Positions 49,673 to 58,101 of a DNA stretch of 64,000 bases are shown one piece after another. The notes below the pieces were generated by a model. That model saw nothing but the letters and a program-made list of their open reading frames with translations, was not told the DNA's origin and made no database searches. The stretch lies in assembly GCF_011682175.1 (NCBI RefSeq), contig NZ_WHJG01000008.1, positions 1 to 64,000 on the forward strand, given 5' to 3'. This DNA is from Massilia frigida (GTDB taxonomy: Bacteria; Pseudomonadota; Gammaproteobacteria; Burkholderiales; Burkholderiaceae_D). A program made the translations under genes and the position numbers. How positions within the stretch are numbered: the stretch's first letter is position 1; each line of letters begins with the position of its first letter.

Positions 49673-50669
49673 ACACCTTGGGCAGCTTCCATGCGCCGGC
49701 ACGGTGGAATTCGCGCGCCAGCACCGCCGCGCCGGGCACGGCCACCAGATACCAGCACAGGACCCGCAAGGTCACGCTCACCGCCATGCCCTGGGGTGTC
49801 AAGGCCGGATCGAGCATGTAGCTGGTTGCCACTTCGGCCACGCCGATTGCGCCCGGTACCGGCGCCAGGTAGGCGACCATCAGGCTGGTCGAAAAGATCG
49901 TCAGCGCTTGCAGCCAGTTCAGACTGAAGCCGAAATGGGTGGCCAGCAGCCAGCCGATAGTCACGTAGGTGAGCAGGAAAACGACTGACGCAAGGTGGCA
50001 CACCAGATGCTGCACGTCGGTCGACTTGCCGATGGCGGAAATCGCGTGCGCGCTCTGGCCGATACCGAGCAGGATTTTCTGCCACAGGCTGCCGTCCTTC
50101 ATCGTGCTGGCGCGCCGTCCGGTCCAGCGCATCACCGGTCCGGGAAAGAACGCCATCAGTGCGAGCAGCAGGGCAATGCCCAGCAGCGGCGCGGTCAGCA
50201 GCGGCAAGCCCACCTGCAAGGCGGCCGGTAGCGCAATGGCGTGGCCGAAGGTCAGGGTGGCGCACGACACCAGGCAGATCCACAAGGTCATGTAAATGCT
50301 TTTGCTGACTGACGCCGCCAGCGCCTGCGGCATCGGCACGCCCTGGCGGGTAAGCATGAACATCATGGCCGGCGTATGCAGTTCGGCGCTGGGCGTGAGG
50401 CTGGTGACGAAGTAGCTGACGCACGTCAGCTTCAGGCCCTGCGCGAAACGCAGCGGATGGCCGAGCACTGCGAGCATGCTGCGCAGGCGTATCCAGTCCA
50501 GCATGTAAAACAGGCAGGTCAGCGCCGCGAGGCCCAGCCAGAGGGGCAGGGGAATGGTGAAGATCAGGGCCAGCACGCCGGCCAGGCTGGCGCCGCTGGC
50601 ATGCGAGAAGAAACGCGCGGTCAGGTAGATGGTCAGCGCGAACAGGAGGGTGAACAGGATTTTTTTCAA
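49665..50669 (-). CDS. Flippase-like (LPG synthase TM / UPF0104-type) membrane protein
   Basis: A 334-residue polytopic membrane protein with about eight helices. SYFVTSLTPSAELHTPAMMF and the late APVPGAIGVAEVATSYML segment match the pattern of the lysylphosphatidylglycerol synthase transmembrane / AglD-like family, thought to move or handle lipid-linked molecules. In this locus it may export or flip the lipid product. Last gene of the four-gene minus-strand operon; it starts in the ATGA overlap. Confidence 0.82.
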   Translation of the reverse strand: MKKILFTLLFALTIYLTARFFSHASGASLAGVLALIFTIPLPLWLGLAALTCLFYMLDWIRLRSMLAVLGHPLRFAQGLKLTCVSYFVTSLTPSAELHTPAMMFMLTRQGVPMPQALAASVSKSIYMTLWICLVSCATLTFGHAIALPAALQVGLPLLTAPLLGIALLLALMAFFPGPVMRWTGRRASTMKDGSLWQKILLGIGQSAHAISAIGKSTDVQHLVCHLASVVFLLTYVTIGWLLATHFGFSLNWLQALTIFSTSLMVAYLAPVPGAIGVAEVATSYMLDPALTPQGMAVSVTLRVLCWYLVAVPGAAVLAREFHRAGAWKLPKVFS

Positions 50670-51331
50670 GAGGGACGGGTCGCTTCAATGAACTGCATAT
50701 ATACCGCCGCCAGGTGGCCGGCGGCGGTGGGGATGATCTGTTCCGCCTGGGCCGCGAACTCGGTGCGCGTCAGCGAGCGGCGCAGGCCCACGCGCTTGAG
50801 CAGGCGGCCCCAGTGATGGTTGGTGCGGTCCGGCGTGAAGCGGCGCGTGAATGCGGCCAGGCCGGCGGCGGCGTCGCGCGCGCTGCCGTACTGGCTTGGG
50901 ACGTCGAACGGCAGCGCCGCCAGGTGTGGGCCGTTGGCCTCGACGTACCACTCGTAGCCGTCGGTCAGGTGCGCCACGCGGCTGGCGTGGACCGGGCAGG
51001 CCATGTCGATCACCAAATGCGAGGCCATCCCCAGCTGCACGAAGGCGCGCGCGTGCTGGCCGTTGCGCCATGCCGCCACGGCGCGGTCGAAGCAGGCCTG
51101 CGCCTTTGCCGGCGCGCTGGCTGTCACGAACGGGATAAAACCGCCACCGAGATAGCGCCCGGAGAAGTGGCTCAATGACCAGTGTTCCCAGATCTTTTGG
51201 CGGCGCGGCAGGTAGACCACGTCTTCACGGATCGCACCCAGCACCAGCGCATCGCGGAAGCGGTTAAATATCGGGTCGTCCAGCTTGCGCACGGCAAGGC
51301 TGATCACCAGTTGCAGACCGTTGTATCTCAT
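50666..51331 (-). CDS. Zinc-dependent phospholipase C / S1-P1-like protein
   Basis: A 221-residue protein with His/Asp positions of the zinc-dependent phospholipase C and S1/P1 nuclease fold: GAIREDVVY, HWSLSHF, and GMASHLVIDMACPVHAS, which has the HxxxD...PxH pattern. No obvious signal peptide. It may cleave a phospholipid head group. Start and stop overlap the neighbours by ATGA. Confidence 0.72.
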   Translation of the reverse strand: MRYNGLQLVISLAVRKLDDPIFNRFRDALVLGAIREDVVYLPRRQKIWEHWSLSHFSGRYLGGGFIPFVTASAPAKAQACFDRAVAAWRNGQHARAFVQLGMASHLVIDMACPVHASRVAHLTDGYEWYVEANGPHLAALPFDVPSQYGSARDAAAGLAAFTRRFTPDRTNHHWGRLLKRVGLRRSLTRTEFAAQAEQIIPTAAGHLAAVYMQFIEATRPS

Positions 51332-51498
51332 CGCTCCTCTGCCGCCGCGGCCTGGTAGCGTGCCAGCAGGGCAAGCAGTTCGCCGTAGTGGCGCTGGCCG
51401 CCATGATCGATGCAGAACTGCGCGGCGTGCGCGAGGAAGCGGGGAATGGCTTCCTGCGGCAGGTCGAGCGCGCGCAGGATGTCGTGTTCGTCGCTCAT
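51328..51498 (-). CDS. Small 56-residue protein between radical SAM and phospholipase genes
   Basis: A 56-residue soluble protein (begins MSDEHDILRALDLPQEAI, ends YQAAAAEER) with a single Cys (FCIDHGGQRHYGELLALL). It starts in an ATGA overlap with the radical SAM stop and ends in an ATGA overlap with the phospholipase start, so it is a true gene despite its size. It could be a small accessory subunit. It has no leader-core look of a RiPP precursor. Confidence 0.7.
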   Translation of the reverse strand: MSDEHDILRALDLPQEAIPRFLAHAAQFCIDHGGQRHYGELLALLARYQAAAAEER

Positions 51499-52946
51499 GG
51501 CACGGTCAGCCTGCCGCTGCCCAGGGTGGCGACCGGCGCGCCCGGAGCCACGGAAAAGCGGGTGTCGCGGTCGCGGTACAGGATGTTGTAGGCGCACGAG
51601 GGGACGTTGCGCCCGTCCGGTTCGCGGATGCCCACGCAGCACTGGCGAATGCGGTCGGTGTCGAAGGTTTCTTCGTCCATGTGCGAATGGACGTAGATCG
51701 CCTTGGAGCTTTGCTCGCCGATGCGCATGCGCTGTTCGGTCGACAGGCCGGGGCCGAACATGCGCGCCAGCAGACCTTTGAGCGTGGCCAGCACCAGGTC
51801 GCTGTCGGGGCAATCGATCTCGCCGGCCCACAGGCGCGTGATCACGTCTTGCAGCCGCAGTTCCACCTGCGGCGTCGGTTCCAGGTACAGTGTGCCGGTC
51901 AGCAGCGCGCGCAGGTCGGCGCGCTCCATGAAGCGGGTGAAGGGTAGCCAGCGCCCGTCGTCCAGGCGCAGCATATAGGTGATCAGGTAGCACATCGGAT
52001 GGCTCGACGGCGAGGGCACGAAGTCGCTGATGCGCAGCGCGCCATCGGTCTGCTGTTCAAGGTCGGCCAGCACGTCGTAGGTGGTGTAGCGCCCGCGCCG
52101 GTCGAAGCGCGATCCTCCCTGGCCGGTGAAGGTCATCGTGTGCAGTTCGACGCTGCGGATGAAGTCCTTTTCCAGCGCGAGCTTCACGAAGGCGCCCACT
52201 TCATGGTCGTTGCTGCCGCGCGCGAGCACCGGCAGCAGGGTGGTGTCGACCTTGTATTTTTCGAGCAGGGCCAGCACCCGCATCTTCGCCTGGTAGAAAT
52301 TCCCGCCCAACATGTCGATATTGGTCCCCGGCGTGAACGAGTCGAACGACAGCACGATGCGCGCGTCCAGCGCAGCCAGGCGTTCGAGCAGCCATTCATC
52401 CTTGAGAAAGCGCAGGCCGTGGGTCGAGATGGTGATGCGGTTGATGCCTTCGGCGTGGCACAGTTCCACCAGCCGTTCAAAGTCCGGGTGCTGGGTCGGT
52501 TCGCCACCGGTCAGGTTGATCATGCGGTTGCTCGGGTCGGCGCGCCGCATGTGCCCCAGGATGGCGCGCAACTGGTCCTGCGACATGTGAAACGCGCCTT
52601 CGTTGCGGTTATGCGTGTAGCAGATCGGGCAATCGAGGTTGCAGGCCGAGGTAATCGGCACGATCGGCAGCAGCACCTGTTGTTCGTGGCTGGTGCAGGG
52701 GCCGCAGTCGAACGGGCAGCCCTGGCTGGCCGGCGCCGCGCCAGCGGGCGGGGTGAGCACGGGCGGTTCGTCCATCATGGCGTCGTACCAGGCCGCGTTG
52801 GACGAGACGATGACTTCTTCGGAGCCGTGCTGCGGGCAGCGCTTGCGCATGACGATGCGCCCCTCGCTGCGCCAGATGGTGGCGTCGATGCTGCGTTTGC
52901 AGGTCGAACACAGGCTTGTCGTTCCTCGTACCAGTTCGTCGCTCAT
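51495..52946 (-). CDS. Radical SAM enzyme of the Tes/MJ0619-like type
   Basis: A 483-residue enzyme beginning with one zinc-type module (Cys13, Cys16, Cys37, His40), then CPFDCGPCTSHEQ (Cys77/81/84), the radical SAM CNLDCPIC (Cys102/106/109), TGGEPTQHPD, and a C-terminal CCVGIREPDGRNVPSCAYN for an auxiliary cluster. The order of motifs is that of the tetraether lipid synthase family. Unlike its paralogue at 34062 it has only one N-terminal module. ATG at 52946 is chosen. First gene of the operon with the small protein, the phospholipase and the flippase. Confidence 0.82.
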   Translation of the reverse strand: MSDELVRGTTSLCSTCKRSIDATIWRSEGRIVMRKRCPQHGSEEVIVSSNAAWYDAMMDEPPVLTPPAGAAPASQGCPFDCGPCTSHEQQVLLPIVPITSACNLDCPICYTHNRNEGAFHMSQDQLRAILGHMRRADPSNRMINLTGGEPTQHPDFERLVELCHAEGINRITISTHGLRFLKDEWLLERLAALDARIVLSFDSFTPGTNIDMLGGNFYQAKMRVLALLEKYKVDTTLLPVLARGSNDHEVGAFVKLALEKDFIRSVELHTMTFTGQGGSRFDRRGRYTTYDVLADLEQQTDGALRISDFVPSPSSHPMCYLITYMLRLDDGRWLPFTRFMERADLRALLTGTLYLEPTPQVELRLQDVITRLWAGEIDCPDSDLVLATLKGLLARMFGPGLSTEQRMRIGEQSSKAIYVHSHMDEETFDTDRIRQCCVGIREPDGRNVPSCAYNILYRDRDTRFSVAPGAPVATLGSGRLTVP

Positions 52947-53039
52947 TGAGATCCACTTGGCAAATGCCGGACCAGTCCGGGTGTGCTGTGATTGTAATGG
53001 CAACGCCGTAAATCGCAAAGCCGCGCATGGCGGCGCAGT

Positions 53040-53357
53040 TCATGCCTTGGGCGCCTTCTTGCGCGCCAGCGCGCGGCTCTCCTGCTTCAGCTCTTGCGAG
53101 ACCGGGCAGACCGCCTGCATGAACGAGGCCAGGGTATTGGCCAGGTTGTCGCCCTGCAGGCGGTAGAACACGAATTGTCCGCGCTTGTCGCTGGCGATCA
53201 GGCCCGCCGTTTCGAGGATGCGCAGGTGCTTCGACAGGGACGGCTTGGTCATCTCGAAGCGCGATGCGATGTCGCCCGCCGACAGCTCCGTTTCGGAGAG
53301 ATAGGCCAGGATTTTGCGGCGCGGCGTGGAGGCCAGGGCGGCGAAGATTTGATCCAT
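53040..53357 (-). CDS. ArsR-family (SdpR-like) transcriptional repressor
   Basis: A 105-residue winged-helix regulator. TPRRKILAYLSETELSAGDI, MTKPSLSKHLRILETAGLI and GQFVFYRL match the SdpR-like branch of ArsR proteins, which sense signals without the metal-binding ELCVCD site; only one Cys is present. Start at ATG 53357. It is divergent from the DCC gene across a palindromic site and lies 94 bases from the radical SAM operon, so either side may be its target. Confidence 0.88.
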   Translation of the reverse strand: MDQIFAALASTPRRKILAYLSETELSAGDIASRFEMTKPSLSKHLRILETAGLIASDKRGQFVFYRLQGDNLANTLASFMQAVCPVSQELKQESRALARKKAPKA

Positions 53358-53410
53358 GATGTGCTGCTCGCTTGCTGGAGGATGAAGCGCCATGATACAC
53401 CACGCTTTCC

Positions 53411-53440
53411 TAATTAGATAATTAGCTAGTTAGCTAAATG
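53411..53440. promoter_or_regulatory. Near-palindromic AT-rich site, candidate ArsR operator
   Basis: TTAGCTAGTTAGCTAA (53422-53437) is palindromic at 14 of 16 positions and is preceded by a related half (TAATTAGATAATTAG). It lies between the divergent arsR and DCC genes, the typical place for an ArsR operator that overlaps both promoters. Confidence 0.65.
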
Positions 53441-53487
53441 TGGTGCATAATCGCGGCACCGACCAACTTTGCGATTGCGAGATCACC

Positions 53488-53868
53488 ATGCAAGCTCCCG
53501 AGCCGCCGGCATCCGAGCCGGCTGTCGTCTACTACAACAGCGCCTGCCCGGTGTGCGATGCCGGCGTGCGCGGCCAGCGCGAACGCATGCGCGGCTGCGT
53601 CATCGAATGGCGCGATGTGCACGCCGAACCCGAACTGGCGGCGCAGCTGGGCATCGATATCGAGCAGTTGCACGAGCGCCTCCATGTGCGCGACGCCAGC
53701 GGGCGCATGCTCTCCGGCGACCGGGCCTTTGCCGCGCTGTGGGCCGCCACGCCCGGGCAGCGCTGGCTGGCGCCTCTGGTGCGGTCCATGCACTGGCTGG
53801 CAGGCCCGCTGTACAAGCTGCTCGCGCGCCTGCTGTACCGCTGGAACCGCCGGCGCGGGCACTGGTAA
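53488..53868 (+). CDS. DUF393 (DCC family) thiol-oxidoreductase-like protein
   Basis: A 126-residue protein of the DUF393/YuxK group with the N-terminal YYNSACPVCDAGV motif (Cys20 and Cys23; here Ser-Ala-Cys replaces the common Asp-x-Cys), followed by a hydrophobic end that may touch the membrane. Members are believed to be thioredoxin-fold proteins. ATG 53488 is chosen over an upstream start. It is divergent from arsR and probably controlled by it; ubiG follows by 31 bases. Confidence 0.82.
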   Translation: MQAPEPPASEPAVVYYNSACPVCDAGVRGQRERMRGCVIEWRDVHAEPELAAQLGIDIEQLHERLHVRDASGRMLSGDRAFAALWAATPGQRWLAPLVRSMHWLAGPLYKLLARLLYRWNRRRGHW

Positions 53869-53899
53869 TCCCTTTCTACTTACTTGACGGATCACGATC

Positions 53900-54622
53900 A
53901 TGTACATACCAACTTCCGAGCTTCATCCGAACGCCGACCCGGCCGAACTGGCGCGCTTCAACAAGCTGGCCGCGCGCTGGTGGGACGAACAGTCCGAGTT
54001 CAAGCCGCTGCACCGCATCAATCCGCACCGGCTGGCATGGATCGATTCCCTGTGCCGCCTGGCGGGCAAGCAGGTGCTCGACGTCGGCTGCGGCGGCGGC
54101 ATCCTGGCCGAATCGATGGCGCGCCATGGCGCCAAGGTCACCGGCATCGACCTGGCGGACAAGCCCTTGCAGATCGCGCGCTGGCACGCGCAGGGCCAGG
54201 CGGTCGATGTGCGCTATGCCTACAGCAGCGCCGAGGCCTGGGCGACCGGTCACGCAGGGCAGTACGACGTCGTCACCTGCATGGAGATGCTGGAACACGT
54301 GCCGCAGCCGTCGGCCGTGATCGACGCTTGCGCGGCACTGGTCAAGCCGGGCGGCTGGGTGTTTTTTTCGACGATCAACCGCAACCCGCTCAGTTATCTG
54401 CTGGCGATCGTGGGGGTGGAATACGTGCTGCGTATTCTGCCGGTTGGCACGCACCAGTACAGGCGCCTGATCAAGCCGGCGGAACTGGCCGGCATGGCGC
54501 GCGACGCTGGCCTCGTGCAGACGGACCAGCGCGGCCTGGGCTACAACCCGCTGACGCAGCGCTTTCGCCTGCATGGTTTTCTCGGCGTCGGCTATTTGCT
54601 GGCGATGCAAAAAGCGGCGTGA
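53900..54622 (+). CDS. ubiG: 3-demethylubiquinone-9 3-O-methyltransferase
   Basis: A 240-residue SAM methyltransferase of the UbiG family, which carries out both O-methylations of ubiquinone synthesis. Diagnostic segments are FNKLAARWWDEQSEFKPLH near the N-terminus, VLDVGCGGGILAESMAR, MEMLEHVPQP, FFSTINRNPLSYLLAI and RGLGYNP. Full length. It lies behind the DCC gene under the likely ArsR operator, which is unusual company for a ubiquinone gene and may mark it as an extra copy. Confidence 0.93.
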   Translation: MYIPTSELHPNADPAELARFNKLAARWWDEQSEFKPLHRINPHRLAWIDSLCRLAGKQVLDVGCGGGILAESMARHGAKVTGIDLADKPLQIARWHAQGQAVDVRYAYSSAEAWATGHAGQYDVVTCMEMLEHVPQPSAVIDACAALVKPGGWVFFSTINRNPLSYLLAIVGVEYVLRILPVGTHQYRRLIKPAELAGMARDAGLVQTDQRGLGYNPLTQRFRLHGFLGVGYLLAMQKAA

Positions 54623-54631
54623 GGACAAGCT

Positions 54632-55486
54632 TCATTCGCCGGATGGCAGCAGCGGCGCCGCCATGACCGCCCAGCCGTCCTGCCAGCAGCATGCGTGGCC
54701 GAAACCGGGAACCACCGTCACGCGCGGCCTGGCGCCGGCCGGAAAGCGTGCCGCGTACGACGCCAGCACGGCGGGCGGTACGATGTCGTCATCGGCGCCT
54801 ACCCAGTGCTGCTGCGGCACGCGCGCCAGTTGCGCGGCGTAGTCGGCCGGATTGAGCGAGGCGGCCAGCGGCGACAGGTGCTGGATGCGCGCCCAGGCGG
54901 CCGTGTCCAGGTTGGCGGCCACTGTCAGCAGCAGGGCCACGTCGGCACGCCGCGCGGCCAGCAGCGCGGCCACGGCGCCGCCACCGGAATACCCCACCAG
55001 GACCAGGCGCTGTGCGCCGGCCCGCTGCATCAGCTGGTCGAGCGCGGCGTTCATGCTGTCGATGACTTGTGGGCTGTAGCGCGCATCGGTCCACACCGCG
55101 CTGCGGCATGCGGCGGGCAGGGCGCCCGCCTGGAACTGGCATGGCCGCGCCAGATACGCCACCGCGCCGCCGGGATGGCGCAGCGCCAGGTGCAGGGCCA
55201 CCGGCTGCAGCGGCGTCGGATCGGGCGAGACGGTGCTCGCGCCCAGCCACGCCAGGCCGTCGCCCTCCACGTACACCGTCAGCGTCGCTGCGCGCTGCGG
55301 CGCCGGGCTCCAGCTGGCGAGGGCAAAAGCGCCTGCCGGGAGCGTGCTGCGTTCCCAGCCTGCCGCGCGCGCCAGTGCGTCGGCTTGCTGAAGGCGCAGC
55401 GATGGATCGATGGCGCCACAGCCGGTCAGCAGACCGACCAGCAGCATGCCTGTCCGCCTGCGGTCAATGATATGATCGAATAGCAT
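54632..55486 (-). CDS. Alpha/beta hydrolase-like lipoprotein
   Basis: A 284-residue protein with a lipoprotein signal (LVGLLTGC) and a serine-hydrolase-like elbow VGYSGGGA in an alpha/beta-hydrolase setting (PCQFQAGALP, later GFGHACCWQDGW with the probable catalytic His). It is probably an envelope esterase or lipase-like enzyme. ATG 55486 gives an Arg-rich n-region; ATG 55447 is also possible. Convergent with ubiG. Confidence 0.78.
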   Translation of the reverse strand: MLFDHIIDRRRTGMLLVGLLTGCGAIDPSLRLQQADALARAAGWERSTLPAGAFALASWSPAPQRAATLTVYVEGDGLAWLGASTVSPDPTPLQPVALHLALRHPGGAVAYLARPCQFQAGALPAACRSAVWTDARYSPQVIDSMNAALDQLMQRAGAQRLVLVGYSGGGAVAALLAARRADVALLLTVAANLDTAAWARIQHLSPLAASLNPADYAAQLARVPQQHWVGADDDIVPPAVLASYAARFPAGARPRVTVVPGFGHACCWQDGWAVMAAPLLPSGE

Positions 55487-55607
55487 TGGGTCGCCATGTT
55501 TGAATACTTGATGGTCGATTATTGTCGGAACAGGACCGCATTGCCAAGTTTTAAATGTGCCGTTTCAGGGATTGATCGGGCCGGCCTGCCACCATGAATG
55601 AGCGAGT

Positions 55608-56042
55608 ATGACGACTCCAGAGAATCCCTACACACCGCCAGCATCGATGCCGGCCCGCCGCGTTTCCTCGCGCATGCGCCAGTGTGGGTATGCGCTGGGA
55701 CTGCTGGTTGCGGCGCACCTGCTGGCGGCGATCATGTACGGCAGCGACTACGTGGCGCTGGCGTCTACCGGTGCGGTATCGAGCATCAATCTGTTTGCGA
55801 GTACGGCGGCAGGCCTGTGCCTGTATATCGGTACCCTGCGGCTGCTGCGGCTGCTGCGGGAGGGTGGAGGTGGCCGGGTTTTTTTCATCGTTGCCGTGGG
55901 AGGATTCGTGATGTCGCTGCGCGGCTGGTGGACGTTCGGCGACGCGTCCATGCTCGTCATCAGCGGCATCGGACTGGCGGCCGCCGGCGCCTGGCTTGCT
56001 CACCTTTCGCAGCAACAGCTGCGCGACGCGGAACTGCGCTGA
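55608..56042 (+). CDS. Small integral membrane protein
   Basis: A 144-residue protein with about four transmembrane helices (near 28-48, 55-80, 90-103 and 112-132) and a Pro-rich N-terminus (TPENPYTPPAS). Not recognised. It is convergent with the HEAT-like gene, with ten bases between them. Confidence 0.65.
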   Translation: MTTPENPYTPPASMPARRVSSRMRQCGYALGLLVAAHLLAAIMYGSDYVALASTGAVSSINLFASTAAGLCLYIGTLRLLRLLREGGGGRVFFIVAVGGFVMSLRGWWTFGDASMLVISGIGLAAAGAWLAHLSQQQLRDAELR

Positions 56043-56052
56043 CCGGCATCGG

Positions 56053-57438
56053 TCAGGGCTGTTCGTGCACGAGTTTGCGCAGGTCTTCCAGCGCGTCGAA
56101 GCGGCACTCGGCGGCAATGTGCGGCGGCAGGCGGTGCCATTCCTGTAGTTTTTCGACTGCACGCCGGCGGCAAATGGCGCACGGGTTGGTGCGGTAGACC
56201 CATTCGGCAACGCCGGCCAGTGCGGGTGAATCGGCACTGTTGCAGATGTCAATGGCGCAGGTCCCGAGATAGTGCGCCTCGTCTCCATCGACCGTCTGCC
56301 GTTCCAGCGCGGCCAGGATCAGCGTTTCGTCACCGGGCTGATAATTGTTCTTGAATAGGTCGAGTTCTTCGGCGTAGTCGCTCGAAAAGCCCGGGGCGCC
56401 GACGCGTTCAAGCGCCAGTTCGCGTACGCGCGGGTCGCTTGTGTGGGACAGTGCCACGGCTGCCGCGTTGCGTACATCGGCCGCACTGTGGCAGGCCAGT
56501 GCCCAGACGCATTCGTCCAGGCGCGGCAGTTGCCTTCGTCTGAACGCCCATAACAATTTTTCGCACGCTTCCGGCTCGCTCTCGATGCGCAGACGGTCGA
56601 GGATGCGGTTCAGGTCATCTTCGCTTGCCCAGCGGCCAAACTGCATGAATCGTCCTCGTCCGCCCGACTTGCTTGTAGCGGCGGCCAGGATCGTGTCGAG
56701 CGGATTGTCTTGCATGAACGCGTCGCCGCGCCGCCTTGCGCTTGCGGCCGGGTCTTCCTTCGACCAGTCAGGTCGATTGCTGCTGGCGATCCTTTCCGCT
56801 TCCTCCTTGGCAACATAGGCGGCAACCGCCTCATCGCAGGCCGCGACCCGCTTGAGTTCGGCAAAAACCTCGTCGAACGGGAATGGATCATCAACCAGGT
56901 AATCCAGGGGATCGACCCACGCCTCGGGATCTTGCTGGAGGACTTTGCCCAGGCGTCGTGCGATCTCGACGATGGCGGGAAGCCCGTCGAGGTTTCTGAT
57001 GGGCCTGGCGCCGAGCACGCGGTCGGCCGAGAACGCCTGCCCCCACACGAACGCGCGCAGGGCAGCGGCTGCCTCAAGGTCGCCATCGCGTCCCATCAGG
57101 CTGGCCAGCTCGCGTTGTTGATCGCCATCGTAGTCATCGGTACTGGATATCATTGCCGCGAGGATCGCCGCAGCGAAGCGGGGATGTGCTGGCGTCCCCT
57201 TGAACAGGCTGTATATCCAGACGGCGCGGCTGCCCTCGCACTGCCTGTCGTAGGTCTGGTTTTCAAGACAGGCGGCCAGCACCAGGTCTTCCACGCCGTC
57301 CAGGCCATGCTCTTGTACATGCATCACCGCAGTGCCACGGCCATGCCGCAGGGCGACGGCGAACGCGTCGCGGCTGAGTTTTGTCGATTGAATAGGGCGC
57401 TCCGGGAAGTTGGCATGCGGGCTGCATGCATCGGCCAT
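56053..57438 (-). CDS. Hypothetical protein with HEAT-like C-terminal half
   Basis: A 461-residue soluble protein. The C-terminal half has repeated helical segments with Ala/Leu spacing (DVRNAAAVALSHTSDPRVREL) that suggest HEAT or armadillo-like repeats, and a late Cys motif (NPCAICRRRAVEKLQEW). The N-terminal half has no recognised domain. It is monocistronic as far as I can see. Function unknown. Confidence 0.7.
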   Translation of the reverse strand: MADACSPHANFPERPIQSTKLSRDAFAVALRHGRGTAVMHVQEHGLDGVEDLVLAACLENQTYDRQCEGSRAVWIYSLFKGTPAHPRFAAAILAAMISSTDDYDGDQQRELASLMGRDGDLEAAAALRAFVWGQAFSADRVLGARPIRNLDGLPAIVEIARRLGKVLQQDPEAWVDPLDYLVDDPFPFDEVFAELKRVAACDEAVAAYVAKEEAERIASSNRPDWSKEDPAASARRRGDAFMQDNPLDTILAAATSKSGGRGRFMQFGRWASEDDLNRILDRLRIESEPEACEKLLWAFRRRQLPRLDECVWALACHSAADVRNAAAVALSHTSDPRVRELALERVGAPGFSSDYAEELDLFKNNYQPGDETLILAALERQTVDGDEAHYLGTCAIDICNSADSPALAGVAEWVYRTNPCAICRRRAVEKLQEWHRLPPHIAAECRFDALEDLRKLVHEQP

Positions 57439-57561
57439 TGTAAGTGATGCGTCCCCGCGAGCGCCGATGTGAATGCGGCGTGGTGCGCCGGAGCGTCCGC
57501 CGCACGGTCGGGGAAGCGTGCTTCCCGTCGCCTGCAGCGGACGCGTTGCTACCTCCTTGGC

Positions 57562-58101
57562 TTATTTGGGGGCCGGGCAGGAGCCATAGTTGACCGACTG
57601 CTTCGACGGATAAGCCGCAACAGGACCGATTCCATTGGTCACATCACTGATGGTGATGTTAGTCCAGCTCACGCTTTCCAGCACCAGTGACATCGAGTCC
57701 GGGCATGGGTTTTTGGCCGGTTTTGGCACTTTGAGCGTGATGCATGCGGACACCGTACCGTGCTTGTCGGGCGAGTACGTGGCCGACGTGGCAACGGTTT
57801 GCTTGACGACCGTATCCTTGCCCGGAGGGCAGTTGCCGCCGTGATTGCGGCAGGCGTACGATGCCACCACCGATGCCTTGGCGGTGTAGGTGACGGCTTT
57901 GTTTTTCAGGTTGATTTCCTTGAAGCAGACTTTCACGTCGCCGGTTTTCGGATCGATCGACGAGGTGACCTTCCCCGAGAACTGAGGTTTATGCTGAGGC
58001 TGAGGCTGAGGATAGGTATTGGCCTCGGCCGTGCCGAACGCGCAGATGAGCGCTCCACACACGGCCAGCGTGCGTGCAAAATGGTTGACTGTGGAATTCA
58101 T
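57562..58101 (-). CDS. Small exported Cys-containing protein
   Basis: A 179-residue protein starting at ATG 58101 behind a good ribosome site (AAGGGG). A signal peptide (about 28 residues, ending in TAEA) is followed by a Gln/Pro-rich linker (PQPQPQHKPQ) and a beta-rich domain with two Cys pairs. It is probably periplasmic or secreted. Not recognised. Confidence 0.72.
   Translation of the reverse strand: MNSTVNHFARTLAVCGALICAFGTAEANTYPQPQPQHKPQFSGKVTSSIDPKTGDVKVCFKEINLKNKAVTYTAKASVVASYACRNHGGNCPPGKDTVVKQTVATSATYSPDKHGTVSACITLKVPKPAKNPCPDSMSLVLESVSWTNITISDVTNGIGPVAAYPSKQSVNYGSCPAPK

Noticed and set aside
51328-51498. 56-residue protein as a RiPP precursor peptide
   Set aside because: It has no leader/core division, no repeated Cys/Ser/Thr core and a normal globular composition. 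The neighbouring radical SAM enzyme is Tes-like rather than a peptide-modifying type.
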